Origin: Arthrobacter sp. B1805
GTDB taxonomy: Bacteria > Actinomycetota > Actinomycetes > Actinomycetales > Micrococcaceae
Length of the DNA: 64,000 nt
Direction of reading: 5' to 3'
NCBI RefSeq assembly: GCF_002929745.1
Contig: NZ_PJIQ01000007.1
Span: forward strand, 90,721 to 154,720
In this document: piece by piece, positions 1 through 8,245 of the stretch
Numbering within the stretch: position 1 is the stretch's first letter
Layout of the letters: each line of letters opens with the position of its first letter
Program-made: the position numbers and the translations under genes
Notes under the pieces: model-generated
What the model saw: the letters and a program-made list of their open reading frames with translations, nothing else
The model's database searches: none
What the model was told of the DNA's origin: nothing

Positions 1-1154
1 TTCTTGTTCACTTCGATCCGCACGTACGGGTTCGTCGCCGAGCCCGTCGCGTGACAGATCACGACCTTCTCGTTGCCGTTGCCCGGGTTGCCTGGACCGG
101 TCGGGCAGACCCCGTTCGGAGGATTCACGATGTCACCTGCGTGATCGCCATGACCGTTCAGACCGTTCTTGTTCACTTCGATCCGCACGTACGGGTTCGT
201 CGCCGAGCCCGTCGCGTGACAGATCACGACCTTCTCGTTGCCATTGCCCGGGTTGCCATTGCCCGGGTTGCCATTGCCCGGGTTGCCATTGCCCGGGTTG
301 CCATTGCCCGGGTTGCCATTGCCCGGGTTGCCATTGCCCGGGCCGGCCGGGCACGTGTCAGACGCAGGGTCCACCAGATCCTCAGCATGATCCTCGTGAC
401 CATTGAGTCCGTTGACGCTGACCTCGATCAGAACGAAAGGATTTGTGGCCGAGCCCGTAGCGTGGCAGATGAAGACTTTCTCGTTGCCGCCGCCGTTGCC
501 GCCGCCGTTGCCGCCGCCGTTGCCGCCGCCGTTGCCTGGAGGAACTTCACCCGGAGCACCACCACCGCCGCCGTTGCCGCCGCCGCCGTTACCGCCGCCA
601 CCATTGGCCGGAGGCTCGACCGGAGCACCACCGCCACCATTGCCGCCGCCACCGTTACCACCGCCACCATTGGCCGGAGGCTCGACCGGAGCACCACCGC
701 CACCATTGCCGCCGCCACCGTTACCACCGCCACCATTGGCCGGAGGCTCGACCGGAGCACCACCGCCACCATTGCCGCCGCCACCGTTACCACCGCCACC
801 ATTGGCCGGAGGCTCGACCGGAGCACCACCGCCACCATTGCCGCCGCCACCGTTACCACCGCCACCATTGGCCGGAGGCTCGACCGGAGCACCACCACCG
901 CCGCCGTTGCCGCCGCCGCCGTTGCCGCCGCCACCGTTGCCGCCGCCACCGTTACCACCGCCACCATTGGCCGGAGGCTCGACCGGAGCACCCGGCGGAG
1001 CGCCACCAGGGTTCGGATTGCCACGATCACCGGTGTCGGTGATCGTGCCCGAAGGACCGGGTTCCGCTGATGCTGGTGCCGCAGTGAAGAAGACTCCACT
1101 GGAGACAAGAGCGACGGCGGAACCTGCAGCGAGTAAACGATTACGATTGATCAT
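1..1154 (-). CDS. Secreted low-complexity protein with ICHATG repeat modules (3' end outside window)
   Basis: Only the first 384 codons lie in the window; the frame stays open to base 1. The start is ATG at 1154, preceded by GGTGGGAG with 6 bases of spacing. Residues 1-30 form a clear signal peptide ending ASA before EPGP. Residues about 45-220 are Gly/Asn-rich (GGGGNG units, with a 22-residue unit repeated). At least three copies of a module starting KV(V/F)ICHATGSATNP follow at about residues 226, 308 and 363, each continuing to GLNGHxDHxxD; copies 1 and 2 are joined by a GNGNP linker. Each module carries a Cys, the His next to it and an HxDH pair, which could bind metal or form a disulfide with the following V/T-C-P Cys; that is inference. 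Modules of this kind occur in uncharacterised surface proteins. The protein is presumably exported; its anchor, if any, is outside the window. The opposite strand is also open here, but only this frame has a signal peptide and conserved modules. Confidence 0.85.
   Translation of the reverse strand, partial: MINRNRLLAAGSAVALVSSGVFFTAAPASAEPGPSGTITDTGDRGNPNPGGAPPGAPVEPPANGGGGNGGGGNGGGGNGGGGNGGGGGAPVEPPANGGGGNGGGGNGGGGAPVEPPANGGGGNGGGGNGGGGAPVEPPANGGGGNGGGGNGGGGAPVEPPANGGGGNGGGGNGGGGAPVEPPANGGGGNGGGGNGGGGGAPGEVPPGNGGGNGGGNGGGNGGGNEKVFICHATGSATNPFVLIEVSVNGLNGHEDHAEDLVDPASDTCPAGPGNGNPGNGNPGNGNPGNGNPGNGNPGNGNPGNGNEKVVICHATGSATNPYVRIEVNKNGLNGHGDHAGDIVNPPNGVCPTGPGNPGNGNEKVVICHATGSATNPYVRIEVNK
241..345. 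repeat. 15-bp tandem repeat, about 7 copies, inside the ICHATG protein
   Basis: Unit ccattgcccgggttg repeated head to tail with near-perfect identity. On the minus strand it encodes a Gly-Asn-Pro-Gly-Asn linker between ICHATG modules 1 and 2. Perfect in-frame 15-bp units favour copy-number change by slippage or recombination without breaking the frame. Confidence 0.9.
602..990. repeat. 66-bp tandem repeat region (22-residue units)
   Basis: The block cattggccggaggctcgac recurs at 602, 668, 734, 800, 866 and 964, giving 66-bp spacing for the first five. It encodes GAPVEPPANGGGG-type units with Gly/Asn runs. The last interval is longer because of extra Gly-rich units. Neighbouring copies are almost identical, which suggests recent expansion or homogenisation. 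Confidence 0.9.
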
Positions 1155-1773
1155 CAGAATCTCCCACCAAGGACCGGAAGGCTCTCCGGAGAGCCTCGGA
1201 GAGCCGGGAGCCACTCCCCCGCAGGAGCTCCTACGCCCATGTCACACCCGCTAAATCTCGGGGGTAACCTCTGTGACGGAAGACACGTAGGTCCAGTTGG
1301 AGGTCGAGCACATTGCCCCTGGAAGGAAGTACAGAATGCGGATATTGGAGTAGCGTCGACGCAACGACGGGTAGGCGCTACTCGGGACGCGCGGCATCCC
1401 CGCCCGTAGGTTTGATGTGTGGGCAGTGCCCACAAATGGAGTCGGCGGCGCTTGGCCTTCCTGAGACCGAGGCCGTCCCCAGCCGCCGCCGGCTCCGTCC
1501 ACTCTTCCCACCCTGAGTCCCCGGGGGCTGAGGTGGACCAGGAGATGCCCTTTCCCCACCGGCCCGCTTTCCGCATATCGCCGACGCCGCCCAGCGCCAC
1601 CCTCTGAATGCTTCCCATCGCGTGCTGGTGCCGTGAGGTGGAACGCAGGACGACGCCGACCACGGCTCGAACAGGTCTGCGCCCGCGGGAGTGACGGGTA
1701 GGCTCATTACACCGTCCCGTACACTGCTGCCGGCCACTGCGCGCGTCCGGTGGAATCACTGAGGAATTGAGCC
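1155..1773. other. Intergenic region between divergent genes, no gene seen
   Basis: About 620 bases separate the repeat protein (minus) from the phosphatase (plus). The short ORFs here overlap one another on both strands and lack homology-like features or good ribosome binding sites. The region holds a perfect 16-bp palindrome (1180-1195), an inverted repeat gagtagcg/cgctactc (1348-1355 with 1376-1383), and near the phosphatase two TACAC boxes (about 1709-1724). Promoters for both flanking genes must lie here, but no confident -35/-10 pair could be assigned. Confidence 0.6.
1180..1195. promoter_or_regulatory. Perfect 16-bp palindrome in the leader of the repeat protein
   Basis: GGCTCTCCGGAGAGCC is a perfect palindrome 26 bases upstream of the ATG at 1154, followed by a further partial copy (ggagagccgggagcc). 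Its position suits a dimeric repressor site or a leader hairpin that affects translation. No regulator is identified. Confidence 0.45.
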
Positions 1774-2352
1774 ATGACAGCGGATACTCCGTTTCGCATT
1801 CTCGCCGTGTGCACTGGCAACATCTGCCGATCACCGATGGCTGAGCGCCTCCTGCAGAGCGCGCTCACCAGGATTGCGCCTGGCGAGTTCGAGGTGTCCA
1901 GTGCAGGCACGGGCGCCCTTGTCGGCAATCCCATAGACCCTCAGGTTGCCGGCTTCGTTCGCGTCTTCGACGCGGATTCCGAAGGCTTCCGCGCCCGGCA
2001 GCTGGAGGAGCGGCTTCTGGACGGCAAGGACCTCGTCCTTACCCTGACGCGCGACCACAGGAGCCGCGTCATCGAGATGGCACCCTCATTGCTACGCAGG
2101 ACGTTCACGCTCCGCGAGTTCGCGCGTCTTCTCAACGACCTCGAGGGTGACCCTTCATTGACCGGCCCGATGCGCTGGCGCTCGATCATGCCCAAAGTGG
2201 TTCGGGCTCGCACCATCCACCCGTCCGATCCAAGCCACGACGACGTCGTCGACCCCTACCGCCGCCCAGATGCCGTGTATCAGCAGATGGTGCGCGAGCT
2301 GGTGCCGGCTGTGAAAACCCTCGTGGACTGGGAATACAACCACCGGTTATGA
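1774..2352 (+). CDS. Low-molecular-weight protein-tyrosine phosphatase (Wzb type)
   Basis: Cytoplasmic phosphatase that in EPS systems removes phosphate from the tyrosine cluster of the partner BY-kinase (here 13950-15410). The P-loop CX5R is intact (C13-TGNIC-R19, followed by SPMAE), and the general-acid loop is present as DPY at residues 160-162. At 192 residues it is slightly long for the family because of a segment between about 120 and 150. ATG start with GAGGA about 9 bases upstream. It lies convergent to pth and about 2 kb outside the main EPS block, so it is transcribed separately from the kinase. Assignment to the EPS pathway is by family knowledge and proximity; other LMW-PTP substrates are possible. 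Confidence 0.88.
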   Translation: MTADTPFRILAVCTGNICRSPMAERLLQSALTRIAPGEFEVSSAGTGALVGNPIDPQVAGFVRVFDADSEGFRARQLEERLLDGKDLVLTLTRDHRSRVIEMAPSLLRRTFTLREFARLLNDLEGDPSLTGPMRWRSIMPKVVRARTIHPSDPSHDDVVDPYRRPDAVYQQMVRELVPAVKTLVDWEYNHRL

Positions 2353-2383
2353 CGGCACCAGCTGACGCCGACGGGAGTCGCCA

Positions 2384-2968
2384 CTAGGCGGGCGCGTGGA
2401 ACTTCTGCTGCGCGTCGACGAGGCCCTTGGTGATCAGCATCTCGACGGCGTCGGCGGCGTCGTCGAGCAGGAACGGCAGTTCCTTTTTCTCCACGGTGCT
2501 GAAATCCTTGAGGACGAAGTCGGCGGCGTCCTGGCGCCCAGGCGGGCGCCCGACACCAACGCGCACACGGTAGTAGTCCTTGGTGCCGAGGGCCTTGCTG
2601 ATGTCGCGCAGGCCGTTGTGCCCGCCCTCTCCCCCGCCGTACTTAAGCTTCAGGGTGTTGAAGGGGATGTCAATCTCGTCGTGCACCGCGATCACATGGT
2701 CGGGCGCGATGTCGTGGAAGCGGGCCAGCGCGGACACCGGGCCACCCGTGAGGTTCATGTAGGTGAGGGGCTTGGCGAGGACGAGCCGCGGCCCCCCGAT
2801 GCCGAGGCGTCCCTCGAGCGTGAGCGCCTGCGCCTTCGAGGACGTGAAGCGGCCGCCCAGCCGGCCCGCGAGCAGGTCGAGGACCATCTGCCCTACGTTG
2901 TGCCGATTGCCGGCGTAGCCGGGCCCGGGATTTCCGAGCCCGGCTACGAGCCAGGTGTCAGTGGACAC
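2384..2968 (-). CDS. pth: Peptidyl-tRNA hydrolase
   Basis: Releases tRNA from peptidyl-tRNA that has dropped off the ribosome; essential in most bacteria. The 194-residue length is normal. Hallmarks are [17 protein letters not shown] near the N terminus with catalytic His23, Asn72 in LTYMNLTG, Asp97 in AVHDEID and Asn118 in GGHNGL, corresponding to E. coli H20, N68, D93 and N114. ATG start. It follows rplY on the same strand with a 14-base gap, so the two form an operon, as in many actinobacteria. It converges on the phosphatase gene, with only about 30 bases between the stops and no obvious terminator. Confidence 0.97.
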   Translation of the reverse strand: MSTDTWLVAGLGNPGPGYAGNRHNVGQMVLDLLAGRLGGRFTSSKAQALTLEGRLGIGGPRLVLAKPLTYMNLTGGPVSALARFHDIAPDHVIAVHDEIDIPFNTLKLKYGGGEGGHNGLRDISKALGTKDYYRVRVGVGRPPGRQDAADFVLKDFSTVEKKELPFLLDDAADAVEMLITKGLVDAQQKFHAPA

Positions 2969-2982
2969 CGTGCAGATCCTGC

Positions 2983-3633
2983 CTACTTCTCGTCGGCGTC
3001 GGTAACGACGGCGTCGGCATCCGCGTGGGACGCCGTGGCGCCCTCGGAGGTGCCCTCGGTGGCGGCGTCGGACTCAGGCGTCTCGCCGAGGTCCTGCTCG
3101 GTCTCTCCGGAGAGGTTGACGACCAGGGTCTCGGGATCGAGGAGAAGGGTGACGCCCGAGGGCAGCACGATGTCCGAGGCGAAGACGTGCTGGCCCGCCC
3201 TGCGTCCGGCGATGCTGACGGTTACGGTTTCGGGCAGGTTGGTCGCGTCTGCCTCGACGAGGACAGTGTTGGCCTCGAGGTTGACAGCGACATCAGGGGC
3301 AGCTTCGCCTTCGACGTGGACGGCGACGTCGACCTCGACCCTTTCGCCCCGGCGGACGGTCAGGAGGTCGAGGTGCTCGACGATCTGCTTGAGGGGGTTG
3401 CGCTGGATGTCCTTGACGAGGGCGAGGTGGTCCTCGCCCTCGATGTCCAGCGTGAGCAGGGCGTTGGGGGTGCGCACAGCGAGGGTGGTGGCCTTCGCGG
3501 GCAGCAGGATGTGGATGGCTTCGGCGCCGTGGCCGTACACGACGGCGGGGATCATGTTCGCGCGGCGGGCCTGGCGGGCCGAGCCCTTGCCGAACTCGGT
3601 GCGGACGTGTGCTGCGAGCTTCTGCTCAGACAT
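2983..3633 (-). CDS. rplY: 50S ribosomal protein L25, CTC/TL5 (long) form
   Basis: Binds 5S rRNA in the large subunit. The protein has the two-domain long form: an N-terminal L25 domain (about 1-95, starting [20 protein letters not shown]) and a C-terminal beta domain (about 96-190) with [15 protein letters not shown], then an acidic Ala/Glu/Asp tail. 216 residues with ATG at 3633, chosen because AGGAG lies directly upstream; an upstream extension to 3705 lacks such support. First gene of the rplY-pth operon. In many actinobacteria prs lies just upstream on the same strand; here prs is about 22 kb away because of the EPS locus. Confidence 0.96.
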   Translation of the reverse strand: MSEQKLAAHVRTEFGKGSARQARRANMIPAVVYGHGAEAIHILLPAKATTLAVRTPNALLTLDIEGEDHLALVKDIQRNPLKQIVEHLDLLTVRRGERVEVDVAVHVEGEAAPDVAVNLEANTVLVEADATNLPETVTVSIAGRRAGQHVFASDIVLPSGVTLLLDPETLVVNLSGETEQDLGETPESDAATEGTSEGATASHADADAVVTDADEK

Positions 3634-3944
3634 GGTTTCTCCTGGACGTTGCGGCTCGTCGCACTTTGCGTGAGCACTGGGACGTTGCCGGGGCGGAGGG
3701 AACACGCGAGTGGGGCAGTCGTCTAGAAACCAAGTGCGTCGCTAGCCACCGTCGATCACGGAGTACGGCCGGAATTCGTGCAATCCGGCCCGCTCCCTCG
3801 CCTAGGCATCGCGTTCAATCCTACAGGACTGCGCGCTGTTGGCTGTCCCCCAGCCATAATGGACGAAACTCGCCGCCTGCCGTCGGCCCTTCCCGAAGGA
3901 TTCTCCTGAGCTCTGCGCCGCGTCCCTCCCCCAGATACAAGGCT
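3634..3944. other. Intergenic boundary region between rplY and the EPS side
   Basis: About 310 bases between the divergent rplY (minus) and VanZ-like (plus) genes, presumably with promoters for both. A CATAAT hexamer sits at 3855-3860 and a 16-codon ATG-TGA reading frame runs 3859-3909, ending just inside the in-frame upstream extension of the VanZ gene. Nothing else recognisable. Confidence 0.4.
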
Positions 3945-4361
3945 GTGTCCGCCGCGCTGTGTGCTGCCTGGTTACTGGCCGTTGCGCTCGTTGTCTTCTG
4001 GCCGACGCCGGTCGATCGCGCTGGCGGAGGATGGCTGCGCGGGCTGCTGCGCGACCTTCACTCTCAAGGTCTTCCCGCGGTAGTGACGTACGGTGCCGTC
4101 GAGTTCCTGGCGAACGTCGTGATGTTCGTTCCCTTCGGCGTCTTCTGGTTCATCCTTGCTCCGCGCGGCTGGCGGTGGGCTGGGCCTCTGGCCGGGATGG
4201 GGCTCTCGGCATCGATTGAAGTGGCACAGCTCCTGCTGCTCCCGCAGCGGGTTGCGTCGCCGTACGACGTGCTGGCCAATACGCTCGGCGCGCTGGCGGG
4301 GTGCACGCTGGGCTGGGTGATGCTCCTGCCCGAACGGCGACGTCATGCCGCAGGACGATAA
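3945..4361 (+). CDS. VanZ-like family membrane protein
   Basis: Small integral membrane protein of the VanZ-like superfamily; the function of most members is unknown, though VanZ itself gives low-level teicoplanin resistance. About 138 residues with 3-4 predicted membrane helices, and the family signature EFLANVVMFVPFG followed by a second helix, ASIEVAQLLLL and SPYDVLANTLGALAG. The start is uncertain: GTG at 3945 is the only standard start codon near the first helix but lacks a good ribosome binding site, while the reading frame stays open upstream with RPSPRYK, a plausible pre-helix charge cluster, after GAAGGA at 3895-3900 (a CTG at 3906 would be in frame). It lies at the junction of the housekeeping block and the EPS locus. 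VanZ-like genes often occur near cell-surface loci, but no role in EPS is shown. Confidence 0.75.
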   Translation: MSAALCAAWLLAVALVVFWPTPVDRAGGGWLRGLLRDLHSQGLPAVVTYGAVEFLANVVMFVPFGVFWFILAPRGWRWAGPLAGMGLSASIEVAQLLLLPQRVASPYDVLANTLGALAGCTLGWVMLLPERRRHAAGR

Positions 4362-4463
4362 TTTCATGTGGTGTTTACGCCGGCTCGAGCCCGGCAGCCC
4401 GCGTTAGGCGGTCTCCCGGACTAGACTCGGCGTGACTGGGGATCATTACTTGAGGACAAACAC

Positions 4464-5777
4464 ATGCGTATATCCGTGATCGGTTGCGGCTACCTGGGGG
4501 CAGTACACGCAGCGTGCATGGCGAAGTTGGGCCATGACGTAGTCGGTATCGATGTCGACCCACGGAAAATCGGCGAACTGCAGGCCGGCCGCGCGCCGTT
4601 CTTCGAGCCGGGCCTGCCCGAACTGCTTGAAGAGGTACTCGCTACAGGTCGTCTGAAGTTCAGCTCCAGCATGGCCGACGCCAAGGGTGCTGAGGTCCAC
4701 TTCCTATGCGTCGGCACTCCGCAGCGTAAGGGCGAGTACGCAGCGGATATGCGTTACGTCGATAGTGCCTTCACATCGCTTCTGGACTCGCTCGAGCCAG
4801 GCAACGTAGTGGTCGGCAAATCCACGGTACCCGTCGGCACTGCTGCTCGGCTCGCGGACGACCTCGCCGAACACCACCCCGACGTCGTGCTGGCATGGAA
4901 CCCCGAGTTCCTGCGCGAGGGTTTCGCCGTCAAGGACACGCTGTCGCCGGACCGCTTCGTCTACGGAGTACCGGCCGGAGACCACGGGGCCCGTGCTACC
5001 GCCGCCCTCGACGAGGTGTACAGCACCCCGCTGTCGCTCGGCACGCGGCGCTTAGTTGCGGATTACGCAACGGCAGAACTAGTGAAGGCCGCAGCCAACT
5101 CCTTCCTTGCGACGAAAATCTCCTTCATCAACGCGATGGCAGAGGTTTGTGAGGTAACCGGCGCCGACGTCACGGTTCTCGCAGATGCCATCGGCATGGA
5201 CGAGCGCATCGGCCGGAAGTTCCTCAATGCCGGTATCGGGTTCGGTGGCGGTTGCCTCCCGAAGGACATTCGAGCGTTCATGGCCCGAGCTGGCGAGCTT
5301 GGGGCGGACCAGGCGCTGACCTTCCTGCGGGAGGTGGACGACATCAACGTCCGACGCCGTAGCCGCACCGTCGAGTTGACCCGCACCCTGGTGGGCGGTT
5401 CGCTGCTCGGGAAGCGCATCACCGTGCTAGGCGCGGCTTTCAAGCCCAACAGTGACGACGTTCGAGACTCTCCCGCGCTGAGCATCGCGGCGCAACTACA
5501 ACTGCAGGGCGCCGACGTCACGGTGACCGACCCCGAGGCCATCGAGGGTGCACGCAAACGCTTTCCAGAGCTGACGTACGAGCAGGATCTGCAGCGGGCG
5601 ATGAGAGAAGCTGACGCTCTTCTCGTCCTAACCGAATGGCAGGAGTACCGAGACCTCACCCCGGCGAGGGCAGGTGCGCTCGTTCGTACGAAGAGCATTC
5701 TCGACGGGCGGAACGTCTTGAACCCAGAAGTCTGGCGTTCGGCAGGCTGGACCTACAAAGGAATCGGCACACCCTAA
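4464..5777 (+). CDS. ugd: UDP-glucose 6-dehydrogenase
   Basis: Oxidises UDP-glucose to UDP-glucuronate with 2 NAD+, in the cytoplasm. 437 residues, normal length. Rossmann motif GCGYLG at residues 7-12, substrate region ST-VPVGT at about 120-126, PEFLREG at 147-153, and catalytic Cys264 in GFGGGCLPKD. ATG start with GAGGA 7 bases upstream. First clear sugar-nucleotide gene of the EPS locus; the product implies glucuronic acid (or a derived sugar) in the polymer. It is followed by a block on the opposite strand (pyruvyl transferase and others), so it is probably transcribed alone or with the VanZ-like gene. Confidence 0.96.
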   Translation: MRISVIGCGYLGAVHAACMAKLGHDVVGIDVDPRKIGELQAGRAPFFEPGLPELLEEVLATGRLKFSSSMADAKGAEVHFLCVGTPQRKGEYAADMRYVDSAFTSLLDSLEPGNVVVGKSTVPVGTAARLADDLAEHHPDVVLAWNPEFLREGFAVKDTLSPDRFVYGVPAGDHGARATAALDEVYSTPLSLGTRRLVADYATAELVKAAANSFLATKISFINAMAEVCEVTGADVTVLADAIGMDERIGRKFLNAGIGFGGGCLPKDIRAFMARAGELGADQALTFLREVDDINVRRRSRTVELTRTLVGGSLLGKRITVLGAAFKPNSDDVRDSPALSIAAQLQLQGADVTVTDPEAIEGARKRFPELTYEQDLQRAMREADALLVLTEWQEYRDLTPARAGALVRTKSILDGRNVLNPEVWRSAGWTYKGIGTP

Positions 5778-5867
5778 GTGCACGAGAGGTAGCATCAAAG
5801 CAACGCGAATCTCCCTGAGGGGCAGCCTAGTTGGACTCAACAACGCGAATGCCCCGTGATCAACAGT

Positions 5868-6935
5868 CTATGTACTAATCGGCGCCCCATAGGACTCCGA
5901 CGCCTTAGCGAGCAACCTGCTCGCTTCAGTCAGTGCATCGAACTGCTTGAGTCGCGACTTCGCGCGATCACCGCTTGTTCCTATACTTTCCACATCTTCT
6001 AGGTTTCGTATCACAGGAACGTCGAACCAAATACCGGCAGTGCTTTGAATCTTGTCCGTATGCACGCTGCTCAGTTCATAAGGAAGCGCACCCCTCGCTG
6101 CGGATAGTATCGCGACATGCAGGCGGTCGGTAAAGACAACGTCTGCACCCGCATAAGCACTCAAGAGGTTGAGGTATTGCTCGGCGTAATTTCTACTTCC
6201 CCAAAGCAGGGACTCGCATGCGAAGTAGGAGGCGAGCTTCTCATGCTGATCGTCATCGCGTCGAACCTGAGAAGCAAAGATGATTGTTTTACCCTCGCCT
6301 CTAAAGCGTTGAACTATCCCGGTCAATAGCCTCAAATCGGGCGAGCGATCGTAGCGAAAAGACAGAAGTATGGAATTCCGTGATCCCTCATCCAAGATAG
6401 GGGTCGAGGCCAAAGCCAAATCTGGCAGGACAGAAACCGGTTTGGTCAGGAATCTTGCGGAAATTTCGTCGCGCAACGTATAAGTGGTTGAAATACTGCA
6501 TAATAATCTCTCGAGAGTGGCCGCGATCTTTGAATCCCCTCGCAGAGACCGTCCAAGAGCCACGACTTCCCCTCCACCCAGTCGAACTGCGAGCGCGAGG
6601 GTACACATGACTAGGCTCTTAGCGACAGTTCTAGCACTTAGCTCTAGTAGGACTGGCCCCGGCGCAAATAGGAGATCCGCACGACGTCGGGCTATCCGCC
6701 TTAGTAGTTGGGCTAGGTATGAGCACTTGCTCGAAACAAACTTCCGGTCCTTCTGGCGCTCAAACAGCCCGAGATAACCTTGCGGCATAGCGCCTACATA
6801 CAGAATCTGCTTGGGATGCTTGCTTGTTAGCAGTTTCAATGCCAGACGACGTATCTCGACATCACCAAGATTATCTGGCTGAGCCGAAATACTTGCGAAA
6901 AGATACCGCACTGAACCCTTATTGCTTGCTGTCAT
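5868..6935 (-). CDS. Polysaccharide pyruvyl transferase family protein
   Basis: Family PF04230-like (CsaB/WcaK type): transfers a pyruvate ketal from phosphoenolpyruvate to a sugar of the polysaccharide or its lipid-linked precursor. 355 residues. Family features are NLGD (22-25) in the first strand-loop, the GPVLLEL region near 93-99, and TDRLHVAILSAARG (269-282), the conserved substrate-binding segment. Start ATG 6935 overlaps the stop of the flippase gene (ATGA), with GGAGAGAAAG upstream, so the two are translationally coupled; longer in-frame extensions would run inside the flippase. Base composition is clearly lower in GC than ugd or gmd, as for the next two to four genes, suggesting acquisition. 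The acceptor sugar cannot be told. Confidence 0.85.
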   Translation of the reverse strand: MTASNKGSVRYLFASISAQPDNLGDVEIRRLALKLLTSKHPKQILYVGAMPQGYLGLFERQKDRKFVSSKCSYLAQLLRRIARRRADLLFAPGPVLLELSARTVAKSLVMCTLALAVRLGGGEVVALGRSLRGDSKIAATLERLLCSISTTYTLRDEISARFLTKPVSVLPDLALASTPILDEGSRNSILLSFRYDRSPDLRLLTGIVQRFRGEGKTIIFASQVRRDDDQHEKLASYFACESLLWGSRNYAEQYLNLLSAYAGADVVFTDRLHVAILSAARGALPYELSSVHTDKIQSTAGIWFDVPVIRNLEDVESIGTSGDRAKSRLKQFDALTEASRLLAKASESYGAPIST

Positions 6936-8155
6936 TGATGAAAATCTTTCTCTCCGAAGAAAAAGGCTGCTAGCAGCATCGCGCATTGCAGAACAAAGCC
7001 CAGGGACACACCTATTGCCGCCCCTACAATTCCATGATAGTAGACCCCAATGGCACAGAGGCCTAACGAGAGGACTGAAGCGGAAGCGGCGATGTAGCCA
7101 ACAATCCATTCTCTATTTCCCGCCTGCAGTAACGAGGTCAGCACCGATGCGGTGGCCGCGAAAATGAGACCGGCAACGACTATCTGCAGGGGAACAATTG
7201 CAGGGACATATTGCTCTCCCAGGAGCGCAAGAACTACAGGCGGCATCAACAGCACCGCGATTCCATACAACAACACCAAGCTACCCAAGAGAAGTGATAC
7301 TGGGCGCCGGATGGTTTCCACGCCTGCGCGGCCAGTTCTCACAGCGGCAGGAAGAAGAACAGCCGCGAGAGATGTAGCGAGGATTCGGAAAGGACCGATG
7401 GATCGCGCGACTACACCATAGAGACCACCGACGGCATTGCCGCCGATTCCAGTGACAATCAATGTGTCTAAGTTGCGCAGTTGCGAAGCAGCGGTATTGA
7501 ACCAGAAAGGCCTGCAACGTCTGAGCACACTAGCAAGAACAGCTCCCGAGATAGGCTCCCTGGCAACCAGTCCCGCGCCAGCACCCGATCTCAGCAAGTG
7601 CCCCAGCCCAACGAGGGTTCCGGCGGAAAAGGAGACGGCGAACGACAGTAAAACAGACTCACCGATAGAGATGAGGATTATGTACACAGCTAAGGCGACT
7701 GAGCGCCTGAGCAGGAGACTCACTGCAACTACATGAGCTCGGCCGTCGGCTAACTCTAATCCTAGCCTTGTTTCAATGAGACGATCTCCACCCACCCACA
7801 AACAGATGGGGATGAGAGAGAAATAGGTACTATCATAGATCCACCCAGTTGCAAGGAAAACCGCAAGAGCTAGAAAAGTCAGCGCCCAGCTGGTGTAGGA
7901 GTTCACCCGTAGTGCAGCTGTTAGGTGAACGCTTTTGTACTCACGCGCTCTTTCCCGGATGAGATACGTAGAAACTCCCAAATCGGACACAGCTTGCGCT
8001 ACAAGGACTGCGCCCGCAGTCGCCGCGATGATCGAGAACAAGGCAGGGCCGGCGTCACGGGCGATCAGTAAATAGGTAGCGGCTTGAATCATCGCTGCAG
8101 CTATACGCCCACTCGACGCCCAAGCGAATTGGCGACCAACCAGACCCTTAGCCAC
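6932..8155 (-). CDS. Polysaccharide flippase (Wzx/MATE-like)
   Basis: Multi-helix membrane protein of the polysaccharide-export (MOP) superfamily, expected to flip undecaprenyl-linked repeat units across the membrane. 407 residues with about 12 hydrophobic segments. The N terminus GRQFAWASSGRIAAAMIQAATY and the VSDLGVSTYLIRERA segment are typical of Wzx-like proteins, as is the repeat of two six-helix halves. The GC content is low for the window. Last four bases overlap the pyruvyl transferase start. A gap of about 90 bases separates it from the fusion glycosyltransferase upstream, so all four minus-strand genes (5868-10521) may be one transcript. Substrate unknown. Confidence 0.88.
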   Translation of the reverse strand: MAKGLVGRQFAWASSGRIAAAMIQAATYLLIARDAGPALFSIIAATAGAVLVAQAVSDLGVSTYLIRERAREYKSVHLTAALRVNSYTSWALTFLALAVFLATGWIYDSTYFSLIPICLWVGGDRLIETRLGLELADGRAHVVAVSLLLRRSVALAVYIILISIGESVLLSFAVSFSAGTLVGLGHLLRSGAGAGLVAREPISGAVLASVLRRCRPFWFNTAASQLRNLDTLIVTGIGGNAVGGLYGVVARSIGPFRILATSLAAVLLPAAVRTGRAGVETIRRPVSLLLGSLVLLYGIAVLLMPPVVLALLGEQYVPAIVPLQIVVAGLIFAATASVLTSLLQAGNREWIVGYIAASASVLSLGLCAIGVYYHGIVGAAIGVSLGFVLQCAMLLAAFFFGEKDFHQ

Positions 8156-8245
8156 GAGTATGTGCCCTACTAGTTTCCGGACCTATGGTGCCTCGAGTAC
8201 GGCTCGCATCGTGCCTTGCCTTGCTGAACGGAACCAGCGCCTGCA

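Noticed and set aside
241..990. CRISPR-like array
   Set aside because: Repeats are contiguous, in frame and without unique spacers; no cas genes are present.
51..1254. Long plus-strand reading frames rich in Ala/Thr or Pro across the repeat region
   Set aside because: They are the complement of the Gly/Asn repeats; only the minus-strand frame has a ribosome site, signal peptide and ICHATG modules.
1154..1834. 226-residue minus-strand reading frame upstream of the phosphatase
   Set aside because: It overlaps several other frames on both strands, has no recognisable domain and lies across the phosphatase start.
3859..3909. 16-codon leader peptide before the VanZ-like gene
   Set aside because: A short ATG-TGA frame is easily found by chance; no conserved content or attenuator structure supports it.
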